From positions 1-20,110 of IMG/VR virus record IMGVR_UViG_3300042691_011931: a DNA stretch of 20,110 nt; one strand, 5' to 3'. Below the pieces are notes generated by a model. It had not been told where the DNA came from and made no database searches. It saw only the letters and a list, made by a program, of their open reading frames with translations. The position numbers were made by a program, and so were the translations under genes. Of the stretch, positions 5,673-13,674 are shown piece by piece. Each line of letters opens with the position of its first letter. The stretch's first letter is position 1. Source of the DNA: a virus.

Positions 5673-5902
5673 AAGGATTTAAATTAAACAAAAGACAATC
5701 ATTGTCTGAAGCTATTAAACAACAAGCTAAATTACACGCTAAGTATAAAGAATATTCTTTAAAGTCTACAGAAGAACTTAAAGAAATGTATCCAATCTTA
5801 GGAGGTGGATATAAACAAGTTTGTAGAACTATATTAGAAACTAGAATATTAGAAGATTTAAAATCTAAACAATCTGAAGAATTACCGGAAGGAGAAATTT
5901 AA
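5669..5902 (+). CDS. Small basic phage protein (77 aa)
   Basis: Seventy-seven residues, helical and Lys/Glu-rich, with the segment EMYPILGGGYKQVCRTILETR (about residues 39-59, here broken as EMYPILGGG and YKQVCRTILETR), a pattern I recall from small phage proteins. It overlaps the upstream stop by ATGA and precedes the next ATG by one nucleotide. The function is unknown. Confidence 0.65.
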   Translation: MKGFKLNKRQSLSEAIKQQAKLHAKYKEYSLKSTEELKEMYPILGGGYKQVCRTILETRILEDLKSKQSEELPEGEI

Positions 5903-5903
5903 T

Positions 5904-6239
5904 ATGGAAAAATTTATTTTACCTGAAAAATGGTGTATTAAAGTTACCAAAGAAAACTCTTTAATTGTAGGTGAAGTTTTTGGAAAAATAGCTGAGATTT
6001 ATAAAGATTGGACACATAATGAAGTTTCTTTTAGGTCTCGTCCGTATCTAAGATCACATAATGATTATGATGACAAATATTCAAATCTAGAAGCACATAG
6101 TAGTTTTTCATTTAGTTATCCACAAGGATTAGAATTAACAACAGAACAATTTATTAAATATGTTTTAAATAAAGAACAATCTATTATAAATGATTCTGAT
6201 TTAGAAAACATTTATAAAAAATTATTAAACATGGTATGA
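5904..6239 (+). CDS. Small phage protein of the 'ILPEKWCIKVT' type (111 aa)
   Basis: The N-terminus FILPEKWCIKVTKEN and the later LTTEQFIKYVLNKEQ mark a small protein type I recall as multi-copy in crAss-like and related phages. The gene at 13375 has the same plan (FPKDNWYLKFTEEE then ITIDQFKQYVLNQE). This copy also ends in LENIYKKLLNMV, like the products at 5005 and 5340. Cellular role unknown. Its stop overlaps the next ATG. Confidence 0.7.
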   Translation: MEKFILPEKWCIKVTKENSLIVGEVFGKIAEIYKDWTHNEVSFRSRPYLRSHNDYDDKYSNLEAHSSFSFSYPQGLELTTEQFIKYVLNKEQSIINDSDLENIYKKLLNMV

Positions 6240-6448
6240 TAACAGAGAATAGAGTATTAGAAATTATTAATGATAATAATCCAGGTGAAATAGAAAAAAT
6301 ACAAGTTATTGTTAGATATGTTTTTGATAAAACAAATGAAGATATGTCTGGTATTAATATCCACCCACCTGATAATTTTAAACATAATATGTTATTTAAT
6401 CATATGTACAATATTGCTAAACAATTTTATAGAAATGGAAAAAAGTAA
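6236..6448 (+). CDS. Small hypothetical protein (70 aa)
   Basis: Seventy residues beginning within the ATGA overlap. It has an acidic N-terminal helix and an HPPDNFKHNMLFNHMYNIAK segment in the second half (about residues 43-62). No family is recognised. It is the last gene before the hairpin that separates the small-gene operon from the DNA polymerase. Confidence 0.6.
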   Translation: MITENRVLEIINDNNPGEIEKIQVIVRYVFDKTNEDMSGINIHPPDNFKHNMLFNHMYNIAKQFYRNGKK

Positions 6449-6449
6449 A

Positions 6450-6498
6450 TGTTGTTTATTATCTACATTTTAAATAGATTTGTGGATAATAAACAACA
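6450..6498 (+). promoter_or_regulatory. 14-bp perfect hairpin in the DNA polymerase leader
   Basis: TGTTGTTTATTATC (6450-6463) is fully complementary to GATAATAAACAACA (6485-6498). The 21-nt interior contains a smaller ATCTA/TAGAT helix and then TTTGTGGAT. The polymerase ATG is 14 nt downstream. With no T-run after it, it is more likely an mRNA leader element or processing site than a terminator. The inner part resembles the first hairpin of structured region D. Confidence 0.5.
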
Positions 6499-6512
6499 AA
6501 ACAAATTAAATT

Positions 6513-8399
6513 ATGGATAAATTATATTTTATAGGTAATACTGAAGTATTTGAAAGTACTTTATATAAAAAAGCATCTATAGAACAATGTTTAGAGTGGT
6601 TAAATATAATATCTGAAGTTAATTTAGATACAGAAACTGAAGGTATGTTTAATCATTCTAATAAAATAGTAATGTTACAGTTAGATTTTAATAATGTTAG
6701 TTATGTTATAGATGTAAGAACTGTAGATATTTCTCCGTTAAAAAAAAGATTAGAAGAAATACTAGTAGTTGGTCAAAACTTAAAATTTGATTATAAGTTT
6801 TTAAAATTACATGGGATTGAATTAAATAATATCTATGATACATTATTAGCAGAATGTTGTATAACTAACGGTAAAGAAGAACGTGAATTAAATCTAAAAG
6901 CTTTAGCTAAAAAGTATTGTAATATTGATTTAAATAAAGACGTTAGAAATCAATTTACTAAATTAAATGGACAACCTTTTACTGAAGCACAAATTGTTTA
7001 TGGAGTAGGAGATGTTACATGTCTAACTGAAATTAAAACTAAACAATTATTAGAAATAGCTAGGTTAGATATAATAGAATGGGTGAATAATGAAATGAAA
7101 GCCTGTTTACCATTAGCTGATATAGAATATAATGGAATGGGTTTTGATAAAGAAGCTTGGTTAAAACTTGCAAATAAAGCAGAATTAAATGTAATTAATT
7201 ATACTGAAGAACTAGATGAATTAACTAAACAAGAACCTAAATTAAGTCATTTTGTTAAACAAGAAGTTCAAGGTAATCTATTTGCAGAAATAGATGAATC
7301 ATTTAGTCATGGGAGAACCATAGATATTAAATGGTCTAGTCCTACACAAATGGATAAAGTATTTAAAGCTTTAGGTTTAGACATTGAAAAAACAGGTGAA
7401 AGATTTTTAACTAAATATCAAAATGATTATCCTTTAGTTAAAAAATTTATTGATTATAAAAAACAAGCTAAATTAGTTACTACTTATGGTAAAAAATTTT
7501 TAAACTATGTAAATCCAACAACTCAAAGAATTCATACTAGTTTTTGGCAAATATTAGATACTACAAGAGTTTCTTCAGGTGATAAATATTCTCCTAACAT
7601 GCAAAATATTCCAGCTAAAGTAGAATATAGAAATTGTTTTATTCCTAAAAAGGGTTTTAAAATGGTATCATGTGATTTTAGCGGTCAAGAGTTACGTTTA
7701 ACAGCCTTTGGTAGTAAAGAACCTTTATGGGTAGATGCATTTAATAAAGGTGAAGATTTGCATTCCAATGTAGCATCAATGGTGTTTAAAGTACCATTAG
7801 AAAATGTTAGAGATAAACCAGATTTTCTTAGAGGTAAATCTTATAGAGATGCTGCTAAAACTGTTAATTTTGGATTAGTTTATGGTATGTCAAAATATAA
7901 GTTAGCTGATACTTTATCTATTGAAGTAGATGCTGCTGATATGATTATTAAAAATTATTTCAAAGCTACTGTACAATTAAATAATTTTTTAGCAGGATGC
8001 CGAGCTTATGGTATGAAATATGGTTATATTAGAAGTTTTTCTCCATATAAAATCATTAGATATTTTCCTAAATGGAATCCTGTTAAAGAAACTATGGATT
8101 TTAAAGAAATAGGTGTAATAGAACGAGCTTCAATGAATACCCCAATACAGGCTAGTGGTGGACAGATGACTAAAAGAGCTTTAGTTAAATTGAGAGAATA
8201 TATTAAAGTTAATAATTTACAAGAAAAAGTTTTTATAGTTATGACTGTACACGATCAAATAGATTGTGAAGTAGAAGAATCATTTGTAGATGAATGGGCT
8301 TTAATTCAAAAAGAAATAATGGAATCTGCTGGTAAAGAAATAATTACTAATGTACCTGTATTATCAGATATTACAATTAGTGATTGTTGGACTAAATAA
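6513..8399 (+). CDS. polA: Family A DNA polymerase with 3'-5' exonuclease domain
   Basis: A 628-residue replicative polymerase. The N-terminal DEDD exonuclease shows DTE (D39, E41), NLKFDYKF (D93) and YGVGD (Y163, D167). Polymerase motifs follow in order: motif A DFSGQELR (D388), motif B R445-x3-K449 with NFG (452-454) and YG (457-458), and motif C VHDQ (H580-D581-Q582). The usual VHDE has Gln in place of Glu. There is no 5' nuclease domain, as is common in phage enzymes. Together with the PrimPol-like, helicase and SSB genes downstream it forms the replication module. The preceding hairpin may control its expression. Confidence 0.95.
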   Translation: MDKLYFIGNTEVFESTLYKKASIEQCLEWLNIISEVNLDTETEGMFNHSNKIVMLQLDFNNVSYVIDVRTVDISPLKKRLEEILVVGQNLKFDYKFLKLHGIELNNIYDTLLAECCITNGKEERELNLKALAKKYCNIDLNKDVRNQFTKLNGQPFTEAQIVYGVGDVTCLTEIKTKQLLEIARLDIIEWVNNEMKACLPLADIEYNGMGFDKEAWLKLANKAELNVINYTEELDELTKQEPKLSHFVKQEVQGNLFAEIDESFSHGRTIDIKWSSPTQMDKVFKALGLDIEKTGERFLTKYQNDYPLVKKFIDYKKQAKLVTTYGKKFLNYVNPTTQRIHTSFWQILDTTRVSSGDKYSPNMQNIPAKVEYRNCFIPKKGFKMVSCDFSGQELRLTAFGSKEPLWVDAFNKGEDLHSNVASMVFKVPLENVRDKPDFLRGKSYRDAAKTVNFGLVYGMSKYKLADTLSIEVDAADMIIKNYFKATVQLNNFLAGCRAYGMKYGYIRSFSPYKIIRYFPKWNPVKETMDFKEIGVIERASMNTPIQASGGQMTKRALVKLREYIKVNNLQEKVFIVMTVHDQIDCEVEESFVDEWALIQKEIMESAGKEIITNVPVLSDITISDCWTK

Positions 8400-8430
8400 T
8401 TCACAATTAGATTTATTTAAAATATAAAAA

Positions 8431-8760
8431 ATGTTTAAAAAAGACGATTATATAGTATTAGAAAATATATCTACTTGTCACGATGGTGGTGGGTTTAGAA
8501 ATAATTATATATATAAACAAAGAGAAAAATTAGTACATCTTAGACCATATTTGGATGCTTTTAATTCAACCTATAATGGTTGGTCACATATAAATTATTA
8601 TTCTAAATATTGGAGATATGCAAATATTGAAGAAATTAAAAAATATGATGAATTAGGAAAACCTTTTAATGTAAATATTATAATTAAGGAAAATATTGCA
8701 GTATCAGAAAATTTAGACAGCTTGATTAATCTTATTAAAAAATGTCATGATAATAATTAA
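8431..8760 (+). CDS. Small phage protein with KYWRYA segment (109 aa)
   Basis: The sequence FKKDDYIVL at the start, NNYIYKQR, then NGWSHINYYSKYWRYANIEE (about residues 50-69) and an EEIKKYDELGKPFNV tail fit a small protein type I recall from Bacteroidetes phages. It is probably beta-rich in the N-terminal half and helical at the C-terminus. The function is unknown. It overlaps the start of the MoxR gene by 14 nt. Confidence 0.65.
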   Translation: MFKKDDYIVLENISTCHDGGGFRNNYIYKQREKLVHLRPYLDAFNSTYNGWSHINYYSKYWRYANIEEIKKYDELGKPFNVNIIIKENIAVSENLDSLINLIKKCHDNN

Positions 8761-9165
8761 TGTTCAATCTCAAGAACAATGGGATGAAGTAACAAAATAT
8801 TATAATTTAGTATGGAAAAGTGTAAATAAAATTCCTAATTATAATGGTCAAACTGCAATATGTCCTTTAAATAATACTTATGGACCAATAGTTGCTTATG
8901 ATTCAAAATATGAAATATTTACATATGAAAAATGGTTAAAATCAATAAATAAAAAAGAAAAAAGTATGGTTGAATTAATGAATGATGTCTTAAGTAAAAC
9001 TTATGATAATCCAATTTTAAGAAGGACTACAGTTCCTTTGTTTATGTCAAATCCTGGTATTGGTAAATCTACCATTATTAGAGAGTTTGCTGAAAAAAAA
9101 GGTGTTAAAATGGTTAAGATTACTCTTAGTACCAGAATGCCTAACGAAGTAGCAGGTATGGTGAT
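8747..9165 (+). CDS. MoxR-type AAA+ ATPase, exon 1 (Walker A half)
   Basis: This exon encodes residues 1-139 and two bases of codon 140. Residues 102-109 (NPGIGKST) are the Walker A motif, followed by LSTRMPNEVAGMV, as in MoxR ATPases. Residues 1-73 look like a separate small domain (QEQWDEV, NTYGP, FTYEKWL) joined in front; an internal ATG at 8966 would start the ATPase core alone. The unspliced frame ends at TGA 9167-9169 before Walker B, so without splicing the ATPase is inactive. The exon end is placed after T9165, before a group I intron. Confidence 0.8.
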
Positions 9166-9612
9166 ATGAAATAATTAGGGTTTTATTATGAAATTTAGAG
9201 AATTTGTTATATATTTGTTTTATGAAACAAAAAAGATTAACAAAATATCAAAGATATTTAAAATATCATAATAAAACACAATTAGTGTCCTAATATATAG
9301 TAATATATATTTGAAATTGTGTTAATTGACGGGAAACCCCTTAAGTTTATTCTACTAAATTATTATAGTAATATAACAATGGCTGAAGTAATTACTCAGG
9401 TATAGTAAAAAAGAATAAAATTGGGAAATCCGCAGCCAAACATCCTAGTTTAGGATGGAGGTTCATCGACTATCCTGCGAAGGAGTACATTCAAGTGAAT
9501 GGAAATGCACAACCCCAAATTGGGTGAAGATATAGTCAGTTCTATATTGAAAAATATAGATGTTTCTAGTCTAGAAACTGTTTAAACCTAACGAGTTTAA
9601 ATGAACATAAAG
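9166..9612 (+). ncRNA. Group I intron in the MoxR gene (no ORF)
   Basis: Core elements: AACACAATT/AATTGTGTT as a P2-like helix, GACGGGAAACCCC (P3-P4 region), AATCCGCAGCCAA, and P7 formed by GACTA (9468-9472) with TAGTC (9533-9537). A TATCAT-containing stretch before the P2 helix can pair with the 5' exon end as P1. The 3' end is G9612. Joining 9165 to 9613 makes codon AT|G (Met) and gives AGMVMPDLTKDRM in frame. The core is closely similar to the second Sak4 intron. It has no endonuclease, so mobility would need help in trans. Exact ends may be off by a base or two. Confidence 0.85.
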
Positions 9613-10237
9613 GCCTGATTTAACAAAAGATAGAATGGTTCTATTAGATAGTCATCAATTAACAGGATTGAATGATGGTGATATACTATTTTTTGATGAA
9701 ATATTTAATGGTACTTTAAAACAAACATTAGATTCTTTTTTAAATTTTTTAGAAGATAGAGTATTACTTTCTGGTAAAAAATTAGCAGATGTAATGATTG
9801 TTGCTGCAGCTAATCCTCAAGGATTGATTAGTTTAACTCCTCAAATTAAGGAAAGATTTATTAAATATGATTTAAAATTTAATAGTGATGAGTATAAAAA
9901 TTATTTAAAAAATAAATATGGAATGCCTGAAACTATTTCAAGAAATTTATGTACTTTAGTAAATAAAGAAAAATTTGAACATGATTCATGGGATTTCATT
10001 ACACCTAGAAGTATTGAGAAAGCTATAAATCAAATTGGATGTGACTTAAAAAGTCCATACGATGATATACTTATACCTTTCTTATCTGAACAAATAGAAG
10101 CTCCGATAGATATTAATGCTTTAAACATTAAAAAAGGAGAATCTGTTGAATATATTAATTTATTAAAACTGTTTATTAAAAATGATAACGAAAATCACAA
10201 GCAAAAAAGTAGAGTTACCACCAATCTTTCTTGTTGA
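9613..10237 (+). CDS. MoxR-type AAA+ ATPase, exon 2 (Walker B half)
   Basis: The exon continues from the split Met codon with PDLTKDRMVLLDSH. It carries Walker B DILFFDE (residues 163-169 of the spliced protein), a sensor-1-like AAANPQG, and an arginine-finger region QIKERFIKYD. The spliced product is about 347 residues, normal for the family. MoxR ATPases act as chaperone-like remodellers working with VWA proteins, and a VWA gene follows, overlapping by 56 nt. A separate start at ATG 9635 is formally possible but would lack the P-loop. Confidence 0.85.
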
Positions 10238-11117
10238 GAATGAAGAAGACTTTAAACAACTTCCAAAAGGTATTCCTTATGTTGTAGGAACTAAATCAGA
10301 TTTACCTTTTATTACAGTGTTTTTAGAGTTTCAAGTATTGTATAAATCTTGTTTAAAAACAGCAATACCAGTTAAATGGTTAGATTGTTTAAAAAGAATT
10401 GGTTATGGTTCTAATTTAAGAACTTATCAATTATCATCAGGTGGATCTTATAGAGAATCTGGTAGTGGTCAATATGCATTAGACATAAATGATTTTGTTG
10501 AAGATCAATATTTAGTTGATTTTGATAAATTATCTGAATTAAAAATATTACCAGTATGGTTAGATGATATTAAAACAGCTATTCAAACAAATATTATTGA
10601 TGAGGTAATGTTTAATCCTTTAGCTTTTAATAAACAATTAGGTATGAATGTTGGATATTCTGATATTAAACATAATTTAAAAAATCTTTTAATATTAGAT
10701 ATTTCTAGTTCAATGCCTAAAGCTGTAGTTTTAACTATTACTAATTTAGCTAAATTAATGTCTAAAAGATTCTACGCTGATGTTATTTTAACAGGTAAAC
10801 GAAGTCATTTAATTGACTATGAAGATGTTCCAAATGCAGATATTGTTGGAGCTGTAAGAGAATATGGTGGAGGTAATGAAGGTGAAATGTTTATTAAAAT
10901 AGTTGGTGAACATAGAAAATATAATACTGTTATTTCTTTTGGAGATAATGATAGCCCTACTTATTATTTTAATAAAGGTGAAAAATGTAATTTTGAAGTA
11001 GAAACTCTTTATTCTTTACATACAGATAAAAGAAGTAATGAAATAACAGGATACGTTAGATGCTTTAAACCTAAAACAACACATAAAGTAAAAAATTGGA
11101 TAAATACTATCCAGTAA
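10182..11117 (+). CDS. VWA-domain protein, MoxR partner (311 aa)
   Basis: A C-terminal von Willebrand A fold is indicated by LILDISSSM, where D173-x-S175-x-S177 is the metal-binding MIDAS motif, followed by a helix and VILTGKRS. The N-terminal 160 residues are not recognised and may bind the target or the ATPase. The gene overlaps the MoxR 3' end by 56 nt and no other ATG occurs before about residue 154, so the overlap seems real. MoxR/VWA pairs typically insert metals or remodel complexes; here a role in phage replication or virion assembly is possible but unproven. Confidence 0.8.
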   Translation: MITKITSKKVELPPIFLVENEEDFKQLPKGIPYVVGTKSDLPFITVFLEFQVLYKSCLKTAIPVKWLDCLKRIGYGSNLRTYQLSSGGSYRESGSGQYALDINDFVEDQYLVDFDKLSELKILPVWLDDIKTAIQTNIIDEVMFNPLAFNKQLGMNVGYSDIKHNLKNLLILDISSSMPKAVVLTITNLAKLMSKRFYADVILTGKRSHLIDYEDVPNADIVGAVREYGGGNEGEMFIKIVGEHRKYNTVISFGDNDSPTYYFNKGEKCNFEVETLYSLHTDKRSNEITGYVRCFKPKTTHKVKNWINTIQ

Positions 11118-11155
11118 TCAAATATCTATAATATAAACAAAAAAAACAATTTAAA

Positions 11156-11647
11156 ATGGAATTTTTAAAGTTAGAAAATTTAGAATTAAATCCTGCTGGT
11201 TATTTAATTAACAAAGCAACTCAAAAACCTGTTAATCATACAGAGTTTGTTCAACAACAAAGAGCAGCAGAATATGTTGTAAAATTAGCTGAAGCAATTA
11301 AAGACAAAAACTTTAAATGTGAAAAATTAGATAATTTAGATGATATTAAAGCTGAAGTATTAGCTAGTATTAATAAAAAAAATACTAAAGAGTATGTTGC
11401 TTTACCATCTGAACCAAAAAGTAAAGTAAAAGATGAATTAGTTCAACATGCTTTAGATTTCATAAAATATGAAGATACTAAATCTGATATTGAAAAAATC
11501 AATAAACTAATGGCTCAATTTGAATCTATTGATGCTATTGAAAATGTTGGTGATTATTTCTCTGAAGGTTTAGTAAAATTAAGTGCTTTATATAATATTG
11601 AAACAATATTAGGCGCAGTTAAAATTAATGCTGAAAAATTAAAATAA
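11156..11647 (+). CDS. Hypothetical helical phage protein (163 aa)
   Basis: One hundred and sixty-three residues, charged and mostly helical, without signal, membrane segment or known motif. The N-terminus (LELNPAGYLINKATQKPVNH) is followed by a Lys/Glu-rich region (about residues 41-110) that may form coiled coil. It lies directly after the MoxR/VWA pair, so it might be a substrate or adaptor, but nothing in the sequence proves it. It is followed by the recurrent RNA motif at 11651. Confidence 0.65.
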   Translation: MEFLKLENLELNPAGYLINKATQKPVNHTEFVQQQRAAEYVVKLAEAIKDKNFKCEKLDNLDDIKAEVLASINKKNTKEYVALPSEPKSKVKDELVQHALDFIKYEDTKSDIEKINKLMAQFESIDAIENVGDYFSEGLVKLSALYNIETILGAVKINAEKLK

Positions 11648-11650
11648 TTT

Positions 11651-11720
11651 AAATAAAATAGGTGCTTTCAGTAAAGAAAGTTAAATGTCAGATTGAGATA
11701 AAACGCAGCCTATTTTATTT
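11651..11720 (+). ncRNA. Recurrent AGGTG/CAGCCT structured RNA motif, copy at 11651
   Basis: AAATAAAATAGG (11651-11662) is exactly complementary to CCTATTTTATTT (11709-11720). TGC/GCA pairing can extend the stem past a bulged G. Inside, a perfect CTTTC/GAAAG hairpin is followed by TTAAATG, the same order as the copy at 2620. It starts 4 nt after the upstream stop and ends 13 nt before the ATG of the nucleotidyltransferase gene, so a leader (cis-regulatory) role is attractive. A terminator role is possible because the 3' strand is T-rich. Confidence 0.55.
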
Positions 11721-11733
11721 TATAAAATAAATT

Positions 11734-12471
11734 ATGCGAGAACACATTAACAATGCTATTGAACTTTTAAAAAAACAAGAAATAAATGGTTGTATTACAG
11801 GTAGCTGTTTATTAGATTATTTTGAAAGCCAAGATATAGATTTATTTGTATATGATAGAAGTAGTTTTAATAAACTACTTTTTTTTATGCATTATAGTCC
11901 ATTATTTACAATTCTAGATCCTTTAGAAAAACATAAATTTGATGAATATATCAATAAAGATAAATCTTCATTAGAACAATTAGGTTTAATTACTATTAAA
12001 TTTAAATATAATTTATTAGTAGATGTAAATATTATTTACAAAAAACATAATAAAAATTGTTTTGATGTTATATCAAATTTTGATTTAGATATTATAACAA
12101 CAGCTTATGATATTAAAACAGGTAAAACTCTTTCATTAAGAGAAACAACAGGGTTTGAAGGGACTTGGAATAAATGGAATTCTTCATTTTATGAAAATGA
12201 TTTTTGGAGTACTAAAAGGTTATTAAGACAATTTGAAAGAGTTGTTAAATATACTGAAAGAGGTTATGACTTAACTTCAGTTACTGATAAATACATTTCT
12301 ATAGTAGAAGATATACTTAATTTAGAGAATGTCTATAAAACAGAAAAAGGTACTAACTATTTTAATGATAACATTAAACAATTTGAAATAGTACTTAAAA
12401 TTCTACAGGTGTGGAAAAAAGAACTTAAAATGACACCTGAACAAATATTAACACTTAAAACATTAATATAA
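11734..12471 (+). CDS. Nucleotidyltransferase-fold protein (245 aa)
   Basis: ITGSCLLDYFESQDIDLFVY (residues 21-40) has the GS and D-x-D (D34, D36) signature of the nucleotidyltransferase superfamily. LLVDVNIIY in the following strand can supply the third carboxylate. Family members transfer nucleotides to RNA, proteins or small molecules; the substrate here is unknown. A link to the damaged tRNAs upstream (for example end repair) is only a thought. The rest is helical. Its stop overlaps the next start by one base (TAATG), indicating coupled translation. The structured motif before it may regulate it. Confidence 0.7.
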   Translation: MREHINNAIELLKKQEINGCITGSCLLDYFESQDIDLFVYDRSSFNKLLFFMHYSPLFTILDPLEKHKFDEYINKDKSSLEQLGLITIKFKYNLLVDVNIIYKKHNKNCFDVISNFDLDIITTAYDIKTGKTLSLRETTGFEGTWNKWNSSFYENDFWSTKRLLRQFERVVKYTERGYDLTSVTDKYISIVEDILNLENVYKTEKGTNYFNDNIKQFEIVLKILQVWKKELKMTPEQILTLKTLI

Positions 12472-12653
12472 TGTCTGAAATTGATAAATTATTAAACGAA
12501 CTTAGGAATATGACGGCTGAAGCTAGAGCTAAAGTACTTAATAATAAAGATACATGGTCTAAAATTGCCAGAAAAGAATGGGAAGACCTAGGATTTACTT
12601 CAGAAGAAGAAGTAAAAGAATGGATAGTTAATAACCCTTATGGAAATATGTAA
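12471..12653 (+). CDS. Small acidic protein (60 aa)
   Basis: Sixty residues, helical and charged, with an ARAKVLNNKDTWSKIARKEW core. No family is recognised. It starts in the TAATG overlap with the nucleotidyltransferase gene, and its TAA is one nucleotide before the next favoured ATG. Confidence 0.6.
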   Translation: MSEIDKLLNELRNMTAEARAKVLNNKDTWSKIARKEWEDLGFTSEEEVKEWIVNNPYGNM

Positions 12654-12654
12654 T

Positions 12655-12915
12655 ATGACAACAATTAAAAATTTTATAGAAGACAATAAAATTTCTTTTG
12701 AACAAGGTTCAAGAAATACTAGTGTAGTAACACTTATTGGATATGCTCAACATTTAGGATTATCTCGATATGCATTAAAAGAAGAACTATCTGATCAAAT
12801 TGATGCAGATATATTCATTCAAGAAGAAATAGATAGACTTTGGGATTATTGTAAAGCAAGTAATTATAAAAAGTTTTGGTCTTCTACAGAAGCTAAAACG
12901 CAATACACATTTTAA
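12655..12915 (+). CDS. Small hypothetical protein (86 aa)
   Basis: The favoured start is ATG 12655 (MTTIKNFIED), just after the previous stop; an in-frame ATG at 12640 would overlap that gene. The protein has a helical middle, GYAQHLGLSRYALKEELSDQ, that looks like a helix-turn-helix but without a clear family match. An aromatic tail (DYCKASNYKKFW) follows. It overlaps the PrimPol-like gene by one base. Confidence 0.6.
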   Translation: MTTIKNFIEDNKISFEQGSRNTSVVTLIGYAQHLGLSRYALKEELSDQIDADIFIQEEIDRLWDYCKASNYKKFWSSTEAKTQYTF

Positions 12916-13382
12916 TGAAATCATTTCTTTTAAAAAATAATACACCAATTGTCAAATGGTCTATGGTACCAGATAATACATTCTTTGAAGGTACTGTTCC
13001 AGAAGGTTATGCTTTAGCTGTAGCACCATCAGATAATTATATTATTTTAGATATTGATGTTAAAAATGATAAAAATGGTTATGAGTTTATACCTGATAAT
13101 ATTTTATCTGAATTACAACAATCATTTATGTATAATACTAAATCAGGTGGAGCTCACTGTTGGTTAAAATATACAGGAGATAAACAACTCTTAAATAAAG
13201 CTACTAAGTATGGCTTAGATTTAAGAATTGCTAAAGGTTCTTATGCAATGGGATATGTTAAATATCCACATAATGTAGATATTAGACAATGTATTCATTT
13301 AATCAATGAAACTTCTTCAGATATGAATATTTGGCTTGAAAGCTTATTTATGGGTGTAAAGCATGATAAATTAAATGGATAA
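12915..13382 (+). CDS. PrimPol-type (AEP) primase/polymerase domain protein (155 aa)
   Basis: The bifunctional primase-polymerase N-terminal fold is indicated by IILDIDVKND (D46, D48), then TKSGGAHCWL (H81), then GLDLRIAKGSYAMGYVKYP (D102). These are the three metal and nucleotide sites of the archaeo-eukaryotic primase superfamily, in order. The protein is only the catalytic core, without a helicase or zinc domain. It probably makes primers for the family A polymerase and works with the DnaB-type helicase downstream. It starts in a TAATG overlap and overlaps the next gene by 8 nt. Confidence 0.8.
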   Translation: MKSFLLKNNTPIVKWSMVPDNTFFEGTVPEGYALAVAPSDNYIILDIDVKNDKNGYEFIPDNILSELQQSFMYNTKSGGAHCWLKYTGDKQLLNKATKYGLDLRIAKGSYAMGYVKYPHNVDIRQCIHLINETSSDMNIWLESLFMGVKHDKLNG

Positions 13383-13671
13383 AGAATATGTATTCCCAAA
13401 AGATAATTGGTATCTTAAATTTACTGAAGAAGAAAGACCTATTGTAGATAATTGGAGAATTAATATTATTAAATTTTCAAATACACCTTGTCCAACTAAT
13501 ATAATTAGTTGGAACGGCTCGCAGTTTCCTGGAAGGCAGGGGGTGGTGTGGGGTTTGGGAGAGTGTTTAATAACCATCGACCAATTTAAACAGTATGTTT
13601 TAAATCAAGAAACAATAACAGAAGATCTATCATACCTGATAGACTTTATTAATAACAAACAAATAAAATAA
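13375..13671 (+). CDS. Small phage protein of the 'ILPEKWCIK' type with G-rich patch (98 aa)
   Basis: FPKDNWYLKFTEEE near the start and ITIDQFKQYVLNQE near residues 63-76 match the plan of the protein at 5904. Between them, about 13510-13565 is strikingly rich in G and C, with codons rare elsewhere here (AGG, GGG, GTG, TCG), encoding roughly WNGSQFPGRQGVVWGLGE. That stretch looks foreign or strongly selected at the nucleic-acid level. A reverse-strand frame across it is a shadow. The function is unknown. Confidence 0.7.
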   Translation: MDKEYVFPKDNWYLKFTEEERPIVDNWRINIIKFSNTPCPTNIISWNGSQFPGRQGVVWGLGECLITIDQFKQYVLNQETITEDLSYLIDFINNKQIK

Positions 13672-13674
13672 AAG

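Noticed and set aside
9167-9169. TGA read as a sense codon (recoded genome)
   Set aside because: TGA serves as a normal stop in several ATGA gene overlaps, and the group I intron explains the break.
9181-9270. Short frame (27 aa, MKFREFVIYL...) in the MoxR intron
   Set aside because: Too short and of biased composition; no endonuclease motif, so not called as a gene.
11651-11720. Pistol or twister ribozyme (TTAAATG, GATAAAA, AGGTG fragments)
   Set aside because: The order of conserved pieces and the loop pairings required by those ribozymes are not present.
13371-13577. Reverse-strand ORF
   Set aside because: It lies across two forward genes and owes its length to the G-rich patch; no reverse gene is otherwise supported.
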